Assembly: GCF_016612865.1 (NCBI RefSeq)
Contig: NZ_JAENZZ010000001.1
Location: 558,001-622,000, forward strand
Length of the DNA stretch: 64,000 bases
Direction of reading: 5' to 3'
Source of the DNA: Blastococcus sp. TML/M2B
GTDB taxonomy: Bacteria > Actinomycetota > Actinomycetes > Mycobacteriales > Geodermatophilaceae
Below the pieces are notes generated by a model that saw nothing but the letters and a program-made list of their open reading frames with translations, did not search any database and was not told the DNA's origin. Every line of letters starts with the position of its first letter. Positions within the stretch are counted from its first letter, which is position 1. A program made the translations under genes and the position numbers. Shown here in pieces: positions 8,798-19,073 of the stretch.

Positions 8798-10018
8798 TCA
8801 GGAGAGGCGCTCGAGCACCATCGCCATGCCCATGCCGCCACCGACGCACATGGTCTCCAGCCCGAAGGTCTTGTCCCGGGTCTGCAGGCCGTTGATGAGC
8901 GTGCCGGTGATGCGGGCACCGGTCATGCCGAACGGGTGGCCGACGGCGATGGCGCCACCGTTGACGTTCAGCTTGTCGATGTCGATGTTCAGGTCCCGGT
9001 AGCTCGGGATGACCTGAGCGGCGAACGCCTCGTTGATCTCGACGAGGTCGATGTCGTCGATGGTCATGCCGGCCCGCTTGAGGGCGAGCTTCGAGGCGTC
9101 GACCGGGCCGTAGCCCATGATCTCCGGCGAGAGGCCGGTGACGGCGGTGGAGACGATGCGGGCCAGCGGGGTCAGGCCCAGCTCGGCGGCCTTGGTGTCG
9201 CTCATGACGACCACGGCGGCCGCGCCGTCGTTCAGCGGGCAGGCGTTGCCGGCGGTGGCCCGGCCGTTGGGGCGGAAGGCCGGCTTGAGGCCGGACAGGC
9301 CCTCGACGGTGGTGCCGCGACGCGGGCCGTCGTCCTGGCTGACGACGGTGCCGTCGGGCGTGGTGACCGGGGTGATCTCGCGGGCCCAGAAGCCGTTGTC
9401 GATCGACTCGACGGCCAGGTTCTGGCTGCGCGCGGCGTACTCGTCCATCTCCTGGCGGGTGACGCCCTTGATCAGCGCGAGGTTCTCGGCGGTCTGGCCC
9501 ATGCCGATGTAGACGTCGGGGAGCTCGCCGTTCTCGCGCGGGTCCTCCCACGTCTCGGCGCCGCTCTCGGCGTCCTTGGCGGCCTTGGCCTGCGCCTGCT
9601 CGAAGACGGGGTTCTTCGTGTCCGGCAGGCCGTCGCTGTTGCCCTTCACGAAGCGGGAGACCATCTCCACGCCCGCGGAGATGAACACGTCACCCTCGCC
9701 GGCCTTGATGGCGTGCAGCGCCATGCGGGTGGTCTGCAGCGACGAGGAGCAGTAGCGGGTGATCGTCGTCCCGGGCAGGTGGTCCATGCCCATGAGGACG
9801 CTGACGACGCGGCCCATGTTGTAGCCCTGCTCGCCGCCGGGGAGGCCGACGCCCAGCATGAGGTCGTCGACGTCGCGCGGGTCGAGAGCCGGGACCTTGT
9901 CGAGGGCGGCCTTGACGATGGTCGCGGCGAGGTCGTCGGGGCGCATGTCCTTCAGGGAGCCCTTGAAGGCACGGCCGATGGGCGAGCGCGCGGTCGAGAC
10001 GATGACTGCTTCGGGCAT
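8798..10018 (-). CDS. thiolase (acetyl-CoA acyltransferase)
   Basis: A 406-residue thiolase, acting either in beta-oxidation (3-ketoacyl-CoA thiolase) or in condensation of acetyl-CoA. The nucleophile is the cysteine in TRYCSSSLQT. The catalytic histidine is in GHPFGMTGAR and the second cysteine in MCVGGGMGMA. The N terminus MPEAVIVSTARSPIG is typical of FadA-type enzymes. ATG at 10016-10018 has GGAGG seven bases upstream. It is a stand-alone gene. The substrate chain length cannot be told. Confidence 0.92.
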   Translation of the reverse strand: MPEAVIVSTARSPIGRAFKGSLKDMRPDDLAATIVKAALDKVPALDPRDVDDLMLGVGLPGGEQGYNMGRVVSVLMGMDHLPGTTITRYCSSSLQTTRMALHAIKAGEGDVFISAGVEMVSRFVKGNSDGLPDTKNPVFEQAQAKAAKDAESGAETWEDPRENGELPDVYIGMGQTAENLALIKGVTRQEMDEYAARSQNLAVESIDNGFWAREITPVTTPDGTVVSQDDGPRRGTTVEGLSGLKPAFRPNGRATAGNACPLNDGAAAVVVMSDTKAAELGLTPLARIVSTAVTGLSPEIMGYGPVDASKLALKRAGMTIDDIDLVEINEAFAAQVIPSYRDLNIDIDKLNVNGGAIAVGHPFGMTGARITGTLINGLQTRDKTFGLETMCVGGGMGMAMVLERLS

Positions 10019-10151
10019 GGGTCCTCCACGATGAGGGGGTCCGGCCACGGTCGCCGGACGTCGGGTCGCCTCTGAAACTACCCCGGCCGCTTTCCGGGTT
10101 ATGAGCCCCGGCACACCGCGGGACCGTCTGTGGCCCGCGTCACGCGCGCGG

Positions 10152-11164
10152 TCAGGGGGCGACCGGCTCCCGGTCGGACTCGTCCGGCGCCGGCAGCTCC
10201 GGGGGACGACGGCGGCGCAGCAGCGCCCAGCCGCCCCAGGGGCCGGTGTCGGTGCCGGGGACCTCGGCGGGCTGCACCTCGCTGCCGGGCCGGCTGGCGG
10301 CGCGGGCGGCCGCGCTGGCGACCGGCCGCACGGTGTCGCGGCGGCGGGGGCCGCGACGGCGGTCGGCCGACTCCGGCCACACGCCGAGCGCGTCGGCCAC
10401 CGACGGCAGGATCACCGCGGCGGCGTGCGCGTAGCCGTAGGCGCTCGGGTGGAACTCGTCCCGGCTGAACAGCGAGCGGTCGGTGGCGAACGAGGGCCCG
10501 AGCACCGAGCCCAGCGAGACGGTGCGCCCGCCGGCCTCGACGACGGCGATCGTCTGCGCCGCGGCCATCTGCCGGCTCCAGCGCCGCGCGAGCGTGCGCA
10601 GCGGCTGGCGGATGGGCCGGATGGTGCCGAGGTCCGGGCAGGTGCCGACGACGACCTCCGCGCCGGCCGCGGTGAGCCGGCGGACGGCGTCCCCGAGGTG
10701 GCGGACCGAGACCGCCGGCCGGGTCCGGCTGGTGACGTCGTTGGCGCCGATCATGATCAGCGCGACGTCGGGCCGCTCCTCGAGCGCGGCGTCCACCTGG
10801 GCGTCCAGCTGCGGGGATTTCGCGCCGGACACGGCCAGCCGGGTGAGCCGCACCGGCCGCTCGGCGAGCTCGGCCAGCGCCGAGGCGATGAGCACGCCCG
10901 GGGTCTGCGCGGCCCGCTCCACGCCGAGACCGACGGCGCTGGAGTCGCCGAGCACGGTGAAGCGGATCGGCTTCCCGCGGCCGCGCCGCCGTAGATCCCG
11001 TTGCCGGAGGGCGGATCGGGCTCACGGCGGGCGTCGACGCGGCGCCGCGCGGCGCGGGCCTCCTCGCGGATGAGCGCGAACAGGGCGGCACCGGCCAGGC
11101 CGACCCCGCCACCGCCGTAGGCGGCCCCGGTCGCCAGCCGCCGGGCCACGGTCGCTCGGGTCAC
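10152..11164 (-). CDS. membrane-anchored SGNH/GDSL hydrolase (frameshifted)
   Basis: About 337 residues after repair. An N-terminal membrane segment (TGAAYGGGGVGLAGAALFAL) is followed by a short basic linker and the SGNH esterase domain. Block I is VLGDSSAVGLG (catalytic Ser), block III is MIGANDVTS and block V is DEFHPSAYGYA (Asp/His). The C-terminal third is a disordered Arg/Pro-rich tail. The GTG start at 11162-11164 has a strong GGGGGAGG site. The frame breaks near 10985 in a GC repeat, where one base appears to be missing between NGIYGG and GKPIRF. The likely substrate is a cell-envelope ester; none can be named. Confidence 0.78.
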
Positions 11165-11265
11165 GGTGCCTCCCCCCGTCGGTCTCCCGTCCCGAGGCTA
11201 TCCGGACCGGACCCGCAGGTCGGACCGGTGTCCCCCGGGAGGAGGAGCCCGCCGTGCGGGTGCCG

Positions 11266-13255
11266 TCAGCGGCTCCTGCGGCCGCGCCGGGACCGCAGGT
11301 AGTCGGCGACGACGAACTCGCCCAGCCGGTCGCTGTCGGGCGTGAACACCCGGCCGCCGGCCCGCTCGGTGAGGTCGTGGACGAAGTGCACGAGACCCGG
11401 GTCGGGGTCGAGGGCGAACACGTTGACCGTGGCGCCGGACCGGGCCACCCGCTCGACCTCGGCCACCGTGCGGGCGATCGTCTCGGGCATCGGCGGCCAG
11501 CAGAAGAACGGCGTCCCGTCGTCCTCCAGGTGCGCGGTCGGCTCGCCGTCGGTGACCACCAGGACCACCGGCTCCGCGTCGTGGTGCCGGGCCAGGAACC
11601 GCCGGGCGAGCATGAGGCCGTGCTGCAGGTTGGTGCCCTGCAGCGTGTCCACCGAGAGCTCGGCCAGCGTCGAGGGCTTGAGCACCTGGGCGGTCGAGGC
11701 GAACCCGATGATCTCGATCGCGTCCTGGGGGAAGCGGGTGGTGACCAGCGAGTGCAGCGCCATGGCGGTGGACTTCGCCGCACCCCAGGTGCCGCGCAGC
11801 GCCATGGAGTACGAGAGGTCGACCAGCAGCGCGACGGCCGCACCGGTGCGCCGCTCGGTCTCGACGACCTCGAAGTCCTCCACGGCGATGCGCACCCGGC
11901 GGTCGTGCTCCCGCGTGGGCTCGTGCGCCGTCCGCAGCACGGCGTTCTTCACCGTGCGGACGACGTCCAGCGGCTGCTCGTCGCCCGAACCGCCACTCCC
12001 GGGAGCTGCCGGTGAGCTCGCCCGCCGCACCCGCGTCGGCGACGTCGTGGTCCCCGCGGCCCGCCGCGTCGAGCTGGGCGAACACCCGGCGCAGCGCCGT
12101 CGCCCCGAGCCGGCGCACCGCCTTGGGGGAGAGCTCCAGCTTGCCGCCGGAGCGGTTGAGGTAGCCCTGCCGCTCCAGCTCGGTCTCCATCTGGCGCAGC
12201 GCGGCGAGGTCGTCGACGGCGGGCCGGCCGAGCGCCCGCTCGAGCAGCTCCTCGTCGATGTCGGCCAGCGAGGCGCCGGCGTAGCCCTGGGAGAGCTGGT
12301 TGGACAACGCCTCCAGGTCGGCGAGCTCGGCGACGGCGGAGGTGGCGTCGCCCATGCCGAGCGCCTGCTCGCCGTCGGGCACCTGGCCCCGTCGTCCCCA
12401 CGGCAGGTCGGGGCGGGCCTGGCGCAGCGCGTCGCCGAGGTGGGCCATCTCGCTGGCCAGCCCCATGTCCTCCATGGTCTGGGCCATGAGGTCGGCGAGC
12501 TCGGCCCGCTGCTCGGGGGAGAGCCCGGCCATCATGCGTTCCTGCGCGGCGGCGCGCCGGGCGAGGGAGTCGATGAGCTCCTCGACCGACTGCGGGTCGT
12601 CGGGGAAGAACTGGCCGTGCTTCTCCATGAAGTCGGCGAACCGCTCGTCGGTGTCCTCGCCGCGGTTGTGCGCGTCGACCAGCTGGGAGAGGTCGGCGAC
12701 CATGTCCTTGATCGCCTGCATGTCCTGCTCGCCGGCGTTCTCCAGCGCCTGCTTCATCGAGGCGAAGGAGCTGTCGAGCACCTCCTTGCGGAGCAGGTCC
12801 TGGATCTGCTCGTAGGCCTGGCGCGCCTCCTCCGACCGCCACTGCCAGTCCTTGAGCGCGCGCACCGCGCCCGCCGTGTCCTCGGGCAGTGCGTCGAGCT
12901 CGCCCTCGGCCAGCCGGGCGGCGTCGTCGGGATCGGGGAAGAGCTCCCGGCGCTCGGCCTCGACGGCGCGGTCCAGCAGCTCGCGGACCTCCTGCAGGGT
13001 GCCGTCCATCCGGCCGGCGGTGCGCGCCTTGCGCAGCCGCTCGCGCACCGAGCGGCGCAGGTCGTCGAGGCCGCGCCGGCCCTCGGCGCCGCGGCGCAGC
13101 AGCTCGCGCAGCGCCTCGCGCACCCCGCTGCCGGCCAGGACGGAGTCGCCGATCTCGTCGACGGCGTTGCCGAGGTCGTAGGGCGGGGCGAGCGGGTCGG
13201 GCCCGCCGCGCCAGCGTCCGTAGCGGTACCCCTTGGGCCCGCGGCGGGTGGTCAC
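11266..13255 (-). CDS. VWA-domain chelatase-like protein (frameshifted)
   Basis: About 662 residues after repair. The N-terminal 400 residues are helical and charged. The C-terminal von Willebrand A domain carries the metal site DLSYS (MIDAS), followed by GTNLQHGL and VVTDGEPT. The frame breaks at the CCC run 11984-11986: one extra base separates GSSREWRFG from DEQPLDVVRTV. It pairs with the AAA+ gene just upstream (stop and GTG separated by one base), as ChlD pairs with ChlI and as in Rv0958-Rv0959. MoxR/VWA pairs act as metal-insertion or protein-activation machines. The target here is unknown. Confidence 0.8.
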
Positions 13256-13256
13256 C

Positions 13257-14723
13257 TCAGGCCCCGTAGATCGTGCGGCCGCCGTCGGTGTCCTTCGCCA
13301 GCCGCCGGGTCAGGTACAGGCCCTCGAGCGCGAACTCGACCGCGGCCGCCGCCTGCTCGGCCGACTGCTCGCCCTCCGGGACGCCGAGGCGGCCCAGCAG
13401 CTCGGCCAGCTTCGGGATCGTGCCGAGCTGCCCGAGCAGCGCCGGTGCGCTGACCAGCTCCCCGGACTCGACCGTCTCGCCGCCGGTGAAGTGCTCCTGG
13501 AGCCCGGTGAGGTCCAGGCCCGCGCAGCGCGCCCGGAACGTCTGGGCGGTCGCCTGGCGGAGCAGGTGGTCCAGGATCTCCAGCTCGCGGTCGTCGTCGT
13601 TGTCGCTGCCGGAGTCGGCGAACTCCACCTTGCCGCGGCTGGCCGGGACGACGCTGGGCAGGTCGACCACGCGGGCCACCGGCCGGGTCTCCCCGGCGAT
13701 CGCGGCCCGGCGGACGGCGGAGGCGGCGACGGTCTCCAGCCCGGCGATGGCGAACCGGGCGCTGACGCCGGAGCGCTGGTCGACGTGGCTGGACTCGCGG
13801 ACCAGCCGGGTGAAGCGGGCGACGATCTCCACCAGGTGCTCGGGCACGAGGGGTGCGGAGTGCCCGTCGCCGCCCAGCGCGGAGGTCTGCGCCTCCTGCT
13901 GCAGCAGCCGGATCTCGTCGGCGAGCTCGATCGGGTAGTGGGTGCGCACCTCGGCGCCGAACCGGTCCTTGAGCGGGGTGATGATCCGCCCGCGGTTCGT
14001 GTAGTCCTCGGGGTTGGCGCTGGCGACCAGCAGCAGGTCCAGCGGCAGCCGCACCCGGTAGCCGCGGATCTGGATGTCCCGCTCCTCCAGGACGTTGAGC
14101 AGGGCGACCTGGATCCGCTCGGCGAGGTCGGGCAGCTCGTTGACGCTGAAGATGCCGCGGTTGGTGCGCGGGACCAGCCCGTAGTGCACCGTCTCCGGGT
14201 CGCCGAGCGTGCGGCCCTCGGCGACCTTGATCGGGTCGACGTCGCCGATGAGGTCGCCGACGCTGGTGTCGGGGGTCGCGAGCTTCTCCCCGAACCGCTC
14301 GCTGCGGTGCAGCCAGCCGACCGGCGTGGCGTCGCCGTGCTCGGCGATCTGCCGGTGGGCCCAGACGCTGATCGGGGCCAGCGGGTGCTCGTTGAGCTCG
14401 CTGCCGACCAGGACGGGCGTCCACTCGTCGAGCAGGCCGACGAGGGTCCGGATCAGCCGGGTCTTGCCCTGGCCGCGCTCGCCCAGGAGCACCAGGTCGT
14501 GGCCGGCGATGAGCGCCCGCTCGACCTCGGGCAGCACGGTGTCCTCGAAGCCCACCATGCCCGGCAGGCTGGGCTCGCCGCGGCCGAGGCGGGCGAGCAG
14601 GTTGGCGCGGATCTCGGCCTTGACCGGGCGCGGGACGGCGCCGCTCGCGCGCAGCTCGCCCAGGGTCGTGGCAGCGGGGGAAGGGGTGGTCGGTCCGGTA
14701 GCGACTCCGGCGGTGTCCGTCAC
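13257..14723 (-). CDS. MoxR/ChlI-like AAA+ ATPase
   Basis: A 488-residue ATPase of the magnesium-chelatase-like group. Walker A is LLGERGQGKTRLIRTLVG near residue 80. Walker B and sensor regions are visible in GIFSVNELPDLAERIQVALL and LLLVASANPEDYTNRGR. The helical lid and C-terminal part match Rv0958-type proteins annotated as possible magnesium chelatase. The GTG start is at 14721-14723. It is transcribed ahead of the VWA partner with almost no gap, so the two probably form one complex. No porphyrin or cobalamin genes are nearby, which argues against a pigment role. Confidence 0.85.
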   Translation of the reverse strand: MTDTAGVATGPTTPSPAATTLGELRASGAVPRPVKAEIRANLLARLGRGEPSLPGMVGFEDTVLPEVERALIAGHDLVLLGERGQGKTRLIRTLVGLLDEWTPVLVGSELNEHPLAPISVWAHRQIAEHGDATPVGWLHRSERFGEKLATPDTSVGDLIGDVDPIKVAEGRTLGDPETVHYGLVPRTNRGIFSVNELPDLAERIQVALLNVLEERDIQIRGYRVRLPLDLLLVASANPEDYTNRGRIITPLKDRFGAEVRTHYPIELADEIRLLQQEAQTSALGGDGHSAPLVPEHLVEIVARFTRLVRESSHVDQRSGVSARFAIAGLETVAASAVRRAAIAGETRPVARVVDLPSVVPASRGKVEFADSGSDNDDDRELEILDHLLRQATAQTFRARCAGLDLTGLQEHFTGGETVESGELVSAPALLGQLGTIPKLAELLGRLGVPEGEQSAEQAAAAVEFALEGLYLTRRLAKDTDGGRTIYGA

Positions 14724-14888
14724 CCCAGGAACGGTACGACGCCGACGCCGGGAACGGGGCGCTCGTCGGCGGGTTCCCGTTCGTCGGCCGATGAGTTCCC
14801 GGCTCCGGCGCGGTCGTCATCGGCATGCCACCGCTGCAACTCGACCGCCGTCCGCGAAAAGCTCTCGGGAACTGTCGGTACCCGGCCC

Positions 14889-14894
14889 TAGCGT
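14889..14894 (+). promoter_or_regulatory. -10 box of the ABC transporter genes, leaderless
   Basis: TAGCGT ends seven bases before the ATG at 14902, so the message would start at or next to the start codon. There is no ribosome-binding site before that ATG. The spacing equals that at eno. Confidence 0.5.
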
Positions 14895-14901
14895 GGCCGG
14901 C

Positions 14902-15900
14902 ATGAACGACGCGATCGTTGTCGAGGGCCTCGTCAAGCGCTTCGGTGCCACCACCGCGCTCGACGGGGTCGACCTGACCGTCGCCGAGGGGTCCGTGCTC
15001 GGGCTGCTCGGCCCGAACGGTGCCGGCAAGACCACCGTGGTGCGGATCCTGACCACGCTGCTGGCGGCCGACGAGGGCCGGGCGGAGGTGGCCGGGCTCG
15101 ACGTGGTCCGTGACGCCGACGCCGTCCGCGCCGCGATCGGGCTCACCGGCCAGTACGCCGCGGTGGACGAGTACCTGACCGGGTTCGAGAACCTGGAGAT
15201 GGTGGGCCGGCTCTACCGCCTGCCCAAGGCGGAGGCGCGCACGCGGGCGGGCGAGCTGCTGGAGCGCTTCGACCTCGTGGACGCCGCCAACCGCCCGGCG
15301 AAGACCTACTCCGGGGGCATGCGGCGGCGGCTGGACATCGCCGCGTCGCTGATCAACCGGCCCCGGGTGCTGTTCCTGGACGAGCCGACCACGGGGCTCG
15401 ACCCGCGCAGCCGGTTGGCGATGTGGGAGTTCATCGCCGAGCTGGCCGACGGCGGCACCACGATCCTGCTCACCACCCAGTACCTGGAGGAGGCCGACCG
15501 GCTGGCCGACCGCATGGTCGTCATCGACCGCGGCCAGGTCATCGCCCGCGGCACCGCCGACGAGCTGAAGGCCCAGGTGGGCGGGGAGCGGCTCGAGTTC
15601 ACCGTCACCGACGCCGCGGCGCTGCCCGGGATGGTCGAGGCGCTGCGCCCGCTCGGCGTCGACGAGCCGAACGTCGACGTCGCGAGCCGGCGCTTCTCGA
15701 TGCCGGTCAGCGGCGGCGCCGACGTGCTGGCCGAGGCGCTGCGCCGGCTCGACGGCGCGACCGCGCAGATCTTCGACATCGGCCTGCGCCGGCCCGACCT
15801 CGACGACGTCTTCCTGGCCCTGACCGGGCACGCGGCCGAAGAGGTCGGCACCGACCACGAGCAGCCGGCCGAGCCGGCCGTCACCGGAGGAGTCCGATGA
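14902..15900 (+). CDS. ABC exporter ATP-binding protein (DrrA type)
   Basis: A 332-residue ATPase of the daunorubicin-resistance/ABC-2 class that powers export by the membrane partner downstream. Walker A is GLLGPNGAGKTTVVRIL, the Q-loop GLTGQYAAVDEYLTG, the signature YSGGMRRRLDIA and Walker B VLFLDEPTTGLDP. A C-terminal DUF4162-like domain starts at about residue 230. The ATG at 14902 is chosen because the fold begins at once (IVVEGLVKRFG) and a leaderless -10 box precedes it. It overlaps the permease gene by four bases. Substrate unknown. Confidence 0.92.
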   Translation: MNDAIVVEGLVKRFGATTALDGVDLTVAEGSVLGLLGPNGAGKTTVVRILTTLLAADEGRAEVAGLDVVRDADAVRAAIGLTGQYAAVDEYLTGFENLEMVGRLYRLPKAEARTRAGELLERFDLVDAANRPAKTYSGGMRRRLDIAASLINRPRVLFLDEPTTGLDPRSRLAMWEFIAELADGGTTILLTTQYLEEADRLADRMVVIDRGQVIARGTADELKAQVGGERLEFTVTDAAALPGMVEALRPLGVDEPNVDVASRRFSMPVSGGADVLAEALRRLDGATAQIFDIGLRRPDLDDVFLALTGHAAEEVGTDHEQPAEPAVTGGVR

Positions 15901-16703
15901 GCAGCCTCGCCGCGACGCTGTCCGACAGCGCCGTCATCACCAAGCGCAACCTGATCAAGGTCAAGCGGGTGCCCGACCTGATCGTCTTCGCGACCCTGTC
16001 GCCGATCATGTTCGTGCTGCTGTTCCGGTACGTCTTCGGCGGCGCGATCAACCTGCCCCCGGGCATCAACTACGCCGAGTTCCTGCTGCCGGGGATCTTC
16101 GCCCAGACCGTCGTCTTCGGGTCCACGGTCACCGGTGCCTCGATCGCCGAGGACCTGCAGAAAGGGCTCATCGACCGGTTCCGGTCGCTGCCGATGTCCC
16201 GTGCGGCGGTGCTCATCGGGCGGACGGTCGCGGACGCCGGGCTGAACGTCATCTCGATCACCGTCATGGCGCTGACCGGCCTCGCCGTCGGCTGGCGGAT
16301 CAACTCCTCGGTCGTCGAGGCGCTCGGCGGGTTCCTCCTGCTGCTGGTCTTCGCGTACGCGATCAGCTGGCTGATGGCGCTGGTCGGGCTGCTGGTCCGC
16401 ACGCCGGAGGTCGTGAACAACGCCAGCTTCATGGTCATCTTCCCGCTGACGTTCGCGTCGAACGCGTTCGTGCCGCTGGAGTCCTTCCCGTCGGTGCTCC
16501 GGACCTTCGCGGAGTGGAACCCGGTGTCCACGGTCGTGCAGGGGGCGCGCGAGCTGTTCGGCAACACCGTCCCTGGGGCGCCGGTGCCCGACGCCTGGCC
16601 GCTGCAGAACCCGGTGCTCTACACGCTGCTGTGGACCGCCGTGATCCTCGCGGTGTTCGTGCCGCTGTCGGTGCGCGTCTACCGCCGGACCGCCGCGCGC
16701 TGA
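15897..16703 (+). CDS. ABC-2 type permease (DrrB type)
   Basis: A 268-residue membrane partner of the ATPase just upstream, with about six helices. The motif LIDRFRSLPMSRAAVLIGR is typical of the DrrB/ABC-2 group, as is the late ASNAFVPLESFPSVLRTFAEWNP. The ATG overlaps the ATPase stop (ATGA) and is preceded by GGAGGAG. Together they form a two-gene exporter for a drug, lipid or polymer precursor. An inverted repeat follows. Confidence 0.92.
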   Translation: MSSLAATLSDSAVITKRNLIKVKRVPDLIVFATLSPIMFVLLFRYVFGGAINLPPGINYAEFLLPGIFAQTVVFGSTVTGASIAEDLQKGLIDRFRSLPMSRAAVLIGRTVADAGLNVISITVMALTGLAVGWRINSSVVEALGGFLLLLVFAYAISWLMALVGLLVRTPEVVNNASFMVIFPLTFASNAFVPLESFPSVLRTFAEWNPVSTVVQGARELFGNTVPGAPVPDAWPLQNPVLYTLLWTAVILAVFVPLSVRVYRRTAAR

Positions 16704-16727
16704 GGTCCGCACTCCTCCCCAGTTGTT

Positions 16728-16784
16728 GATCATCGTCATCCGGTCGGCCTCTCCGGCGTGGCGGGCGACCGGATGACGATGATC
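16728..16784. repeat. 19-bp perfect inverted repeat, 19-base spacer
   Basis: The arms at 16728-16746 and 16766-16784 are exact reverse complements (GATCATCGTCATCCGGTCG and its complement). They lie between the ABC permease stop and the M3 peptidase start. The arms are unusually rich in A and T for this genome. It may end the ABC transcript or act as an operator of the next gene. Confidence 0.6.
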
Positions 16785-16843
16785 GACCGGGTGGTCGCTC
16801 CCGGAGCGGGTGGGATGCGGGGGATCGCGATGTAGTGCTCCCG

Positions 16844-18900
16844 ATGAACGCCGCAGACGCTGCCCCGGTGACCGCCGACAACCCGCTGTTCCGCCCCTCG
16901 CCGCTGCCCTTCGGGCTGCCGTCGTTCGGCGAGATCACCCCCGAGCACTGCCGGGAGGCGCTGCTGGCCGGGATGGCCGAGCAGCTGGGCCGAGGTGGCG
17001 GCGATCGTCGGGTCCGAGGAGCCGCCGGGCTTCGAGAACACCGTCGCGGCGATGGAGCGCTCGGGCCGGTTGCTCGTCCGGGCCTGGAGCGTGTTCGGCA
17101 ACCTGACCTCGTCGGTGTCCTCGCCGCGGCTGCGGGAGATCGAGCGGGAGATCGCGCCGCTGTCGGCGGCCCACTCGGACGCCCTGCGGCTGGACCCGGC
17201 GCTCTTCGCGCGCATCGACGCGGTGCACGAGGCGCGGCACGAGCTGGGGCTGGACGCGGAGCAGGTCCGCTTGGTGGAGCGCTACCACCTGGACTTCCGG
17301 CTCTCCGGCGCGCAGCTGGACGAGGCGGGCCGGGCCCGCCTGACCGAGCTGAACCAGGAGCTCTCCGGCCTGACGACCACCTTCGGCCAGAACGTGCAGC
17401 TGGCCATGGAGGCGGCGGCGGTGCACGTGACCGACGTCGAGGAGCTGGCCGGGCTCAGCGGCGAGGAGGTGGCCGCGGCCCGCACCGCCGCGGCCGACCG
17501 CGACCTGGAGGGCTGGCTGTTGCCGCTGCTCCTGCCGACCCGCCAGCCGCTGCTGGCCAAGCTGCGCGACCGGGAGCTGCGCCGCCGGGTGCACGAGGCG
17601 TCGGTGGGCCGTGCCTCCTCGGGCGAGCACGACAACGGTCCGGTCGCGGTCCGCATCGCGCTGCTGCGGGCCGAGCGCGCCCGGTTGCTCGGCTTCGACA
17701 CCCACGCCGACCTCGTGCTCGCCGACCAGACCGCCCGCACCACCGAGGCGGTGGACGCGATGCTCGCCTCGATGGTGCCGGCGTCGGTGGCCAACGCCGA
17801 GGCGGAGGCCGCGGTGCTCACCGAGGTCGCCGCCCGCGACGGCGTGGAGCTCGCCCCGTGGGACTGGGCGTTCTACAGCGAGCAGGTGCGTGCCGAGCGC
17901 TACGCCGTCGACACCGGTGCGCTGCGGCCCTACTTCGAGCTGGACCGCGTGCTGGTCGACGGTGTCTTCCACGCCGCCGGGCTGCTCTACGGCTTCCGCT
18001 TCACCCCGCGCCCCGACCTGCCCGGCTACCACCCGGACGTCCGGGTGTGGGAGGTCACCGACGCCGACGGGAGCGCGGTCGGGCTCTACCTGGGCGACTA
18101 CTTCGCCCGCGAGGGCAAGCGCGGCGGCGCGTGGATGAACTCCTTCGTCACCCAGTCCCGGCTGCTCGGCACCTCACCGGTCGTGGTGAACAACCTCAAC
18201 GTGTCCCGCCCGCCGGAGGGCACACCGGCGCTGCTCACGCTGGACGAGGTGGACACGCTGTTCCACGAGTTCGGGCACGCGCTGCACGGGTTGAGCTCCG
18301 CGGTGACCTACCCGCGGTTCGCGGGCACCAGCGTCCCGCGCGACTTCGTCGAGTTCCCCAGCCAGGTCAACGAGATGTGGGCGACCTGGCCCGAGGTGCT
18401 CGCGCACTACGCCCGCCACGTCGAGACCGGGGAGCCGATCCCCGCCTCGGCGGTGGAGGCCGTCGAGGCGGCCCGCCTGTGGGGCGCAGGGCTTCGCGAC
18501 GCTGGAGTACCTGGCCGCCACGCTGCTGGACCAGGCGTGGCACCGCGTCGCGCCCGACGCCGAGATCGACGACCCGGTCGCGTTCGAGCGGGCCGCGCTG
18601 GAGCAGGCCGGCGTCGCCTCCGATCTCGTGCCGCCGCGCTACCGGACGACGTACTTCAACCACGTCTTCGCCGGGGGCTACTCGGCCGGCTACTACTCCT
18701 ACATCTGGTCGGAGGTCCTCGACGCCGACACCGTGGAGTGGTTCAAGGAGAACGGTGGGCTGACCCGCGCGAACGGGGACGCGTTCCGCGAGAAGCTGCT
18801 GGCCGTAGGCGGCTCGATCGACCCGATGGACGCCTTCCGCGCCGTCCGCGGCCGCGACGCCGACCCGACCCCGCTGCTCGAGCGCCGCGGGCTGCGCTGA
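16844..18900 (+). CDS. M3-family oligopeptidase (two frameshifts)
   Basis: About 684 residues after repair, the size of Dcp/oligopeptidase A enzymes that degrade short peptides in the cytoplasm. The zinc motif HEFGHALHG is intact, as is the late ligand region EFPSQVNEMWATWPEVL. The C-terminal block FAGGYSAGYYSYIWSEVLD is typical. The frame breaks twice: an extra G in 16987-16989 (MAEQL then AEVAAIVGS) and one extra base in 18483-18486 (AARLWG then QGFATLEYL). The start ATG at 16844 follows TAGTGC, a weak leaderless -10 box. Both shifts look like sequencing errors because the flanking frames join in family register. Confidence 0.85.
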
Positions 18901-18913
18901 CTCCCCGCGCTGG

Positions 18914-18989
18914 GATCAGGTGACCTGATCGTCGCGCGTCCTCCCTCGTGGTGTGCGGTGAGGGAGGACGCGCTGCGCTGAGGGAGGAC
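18914..18989 (+). repeat. dispersed palindromic repeat, copy A
   Basis: The order is a GATCAGG-TGA-CCTGATC hairpin (18914-18930), GTCCTCCCTC (18938-18947), GTGAGGGAGGAC (18958-18969) and a third GAGGGAGGAC (18980-18989). A second copy in reverse orientation lies at 62040-62119 with the same modules in the same order and similar spacing. This copy follows the M3 gene. It resembles REP/BIME-type elements and could end transcription. Confidence 0.7.
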
Positions 18990-19032
18990 GGTCGCCCGGG
19001 GACGGGTCGTGGCCGCGGTGCGGTCCGGAGAA

Positions 19033-19073
19033 GCGCGGTGTCACGAGCGCGGTGTCACGAGCGCGGTGTCACA
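19033..19073. repeat. three tandem copies of a 14-base unit
   Basis: The unit GCGCGGTGTCACGA occurs at 19033, 19047 and 19061 (the last copy incomplete). The third copy contains the stop codon of the RNHCP gene (19069-19071), so the repeat touches its 3' end. Confidence 0.75.

Noticed and set aside
13257..14723. Magnesium chelatase for chlorophyll or cobaltochelatase
   Set aside because: No bch or cob genes nearby and the pair matches the general MoxR/VWA type known from non-photosynthetic actinobacteria.
14787..14794. GCCGATGA before the ABC transporter as another flagellar promoter
   Set aside because: The -35 position reads CGGCG instead of TCAAG and the gene has its own leaderless -10 box. 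Probably chance.
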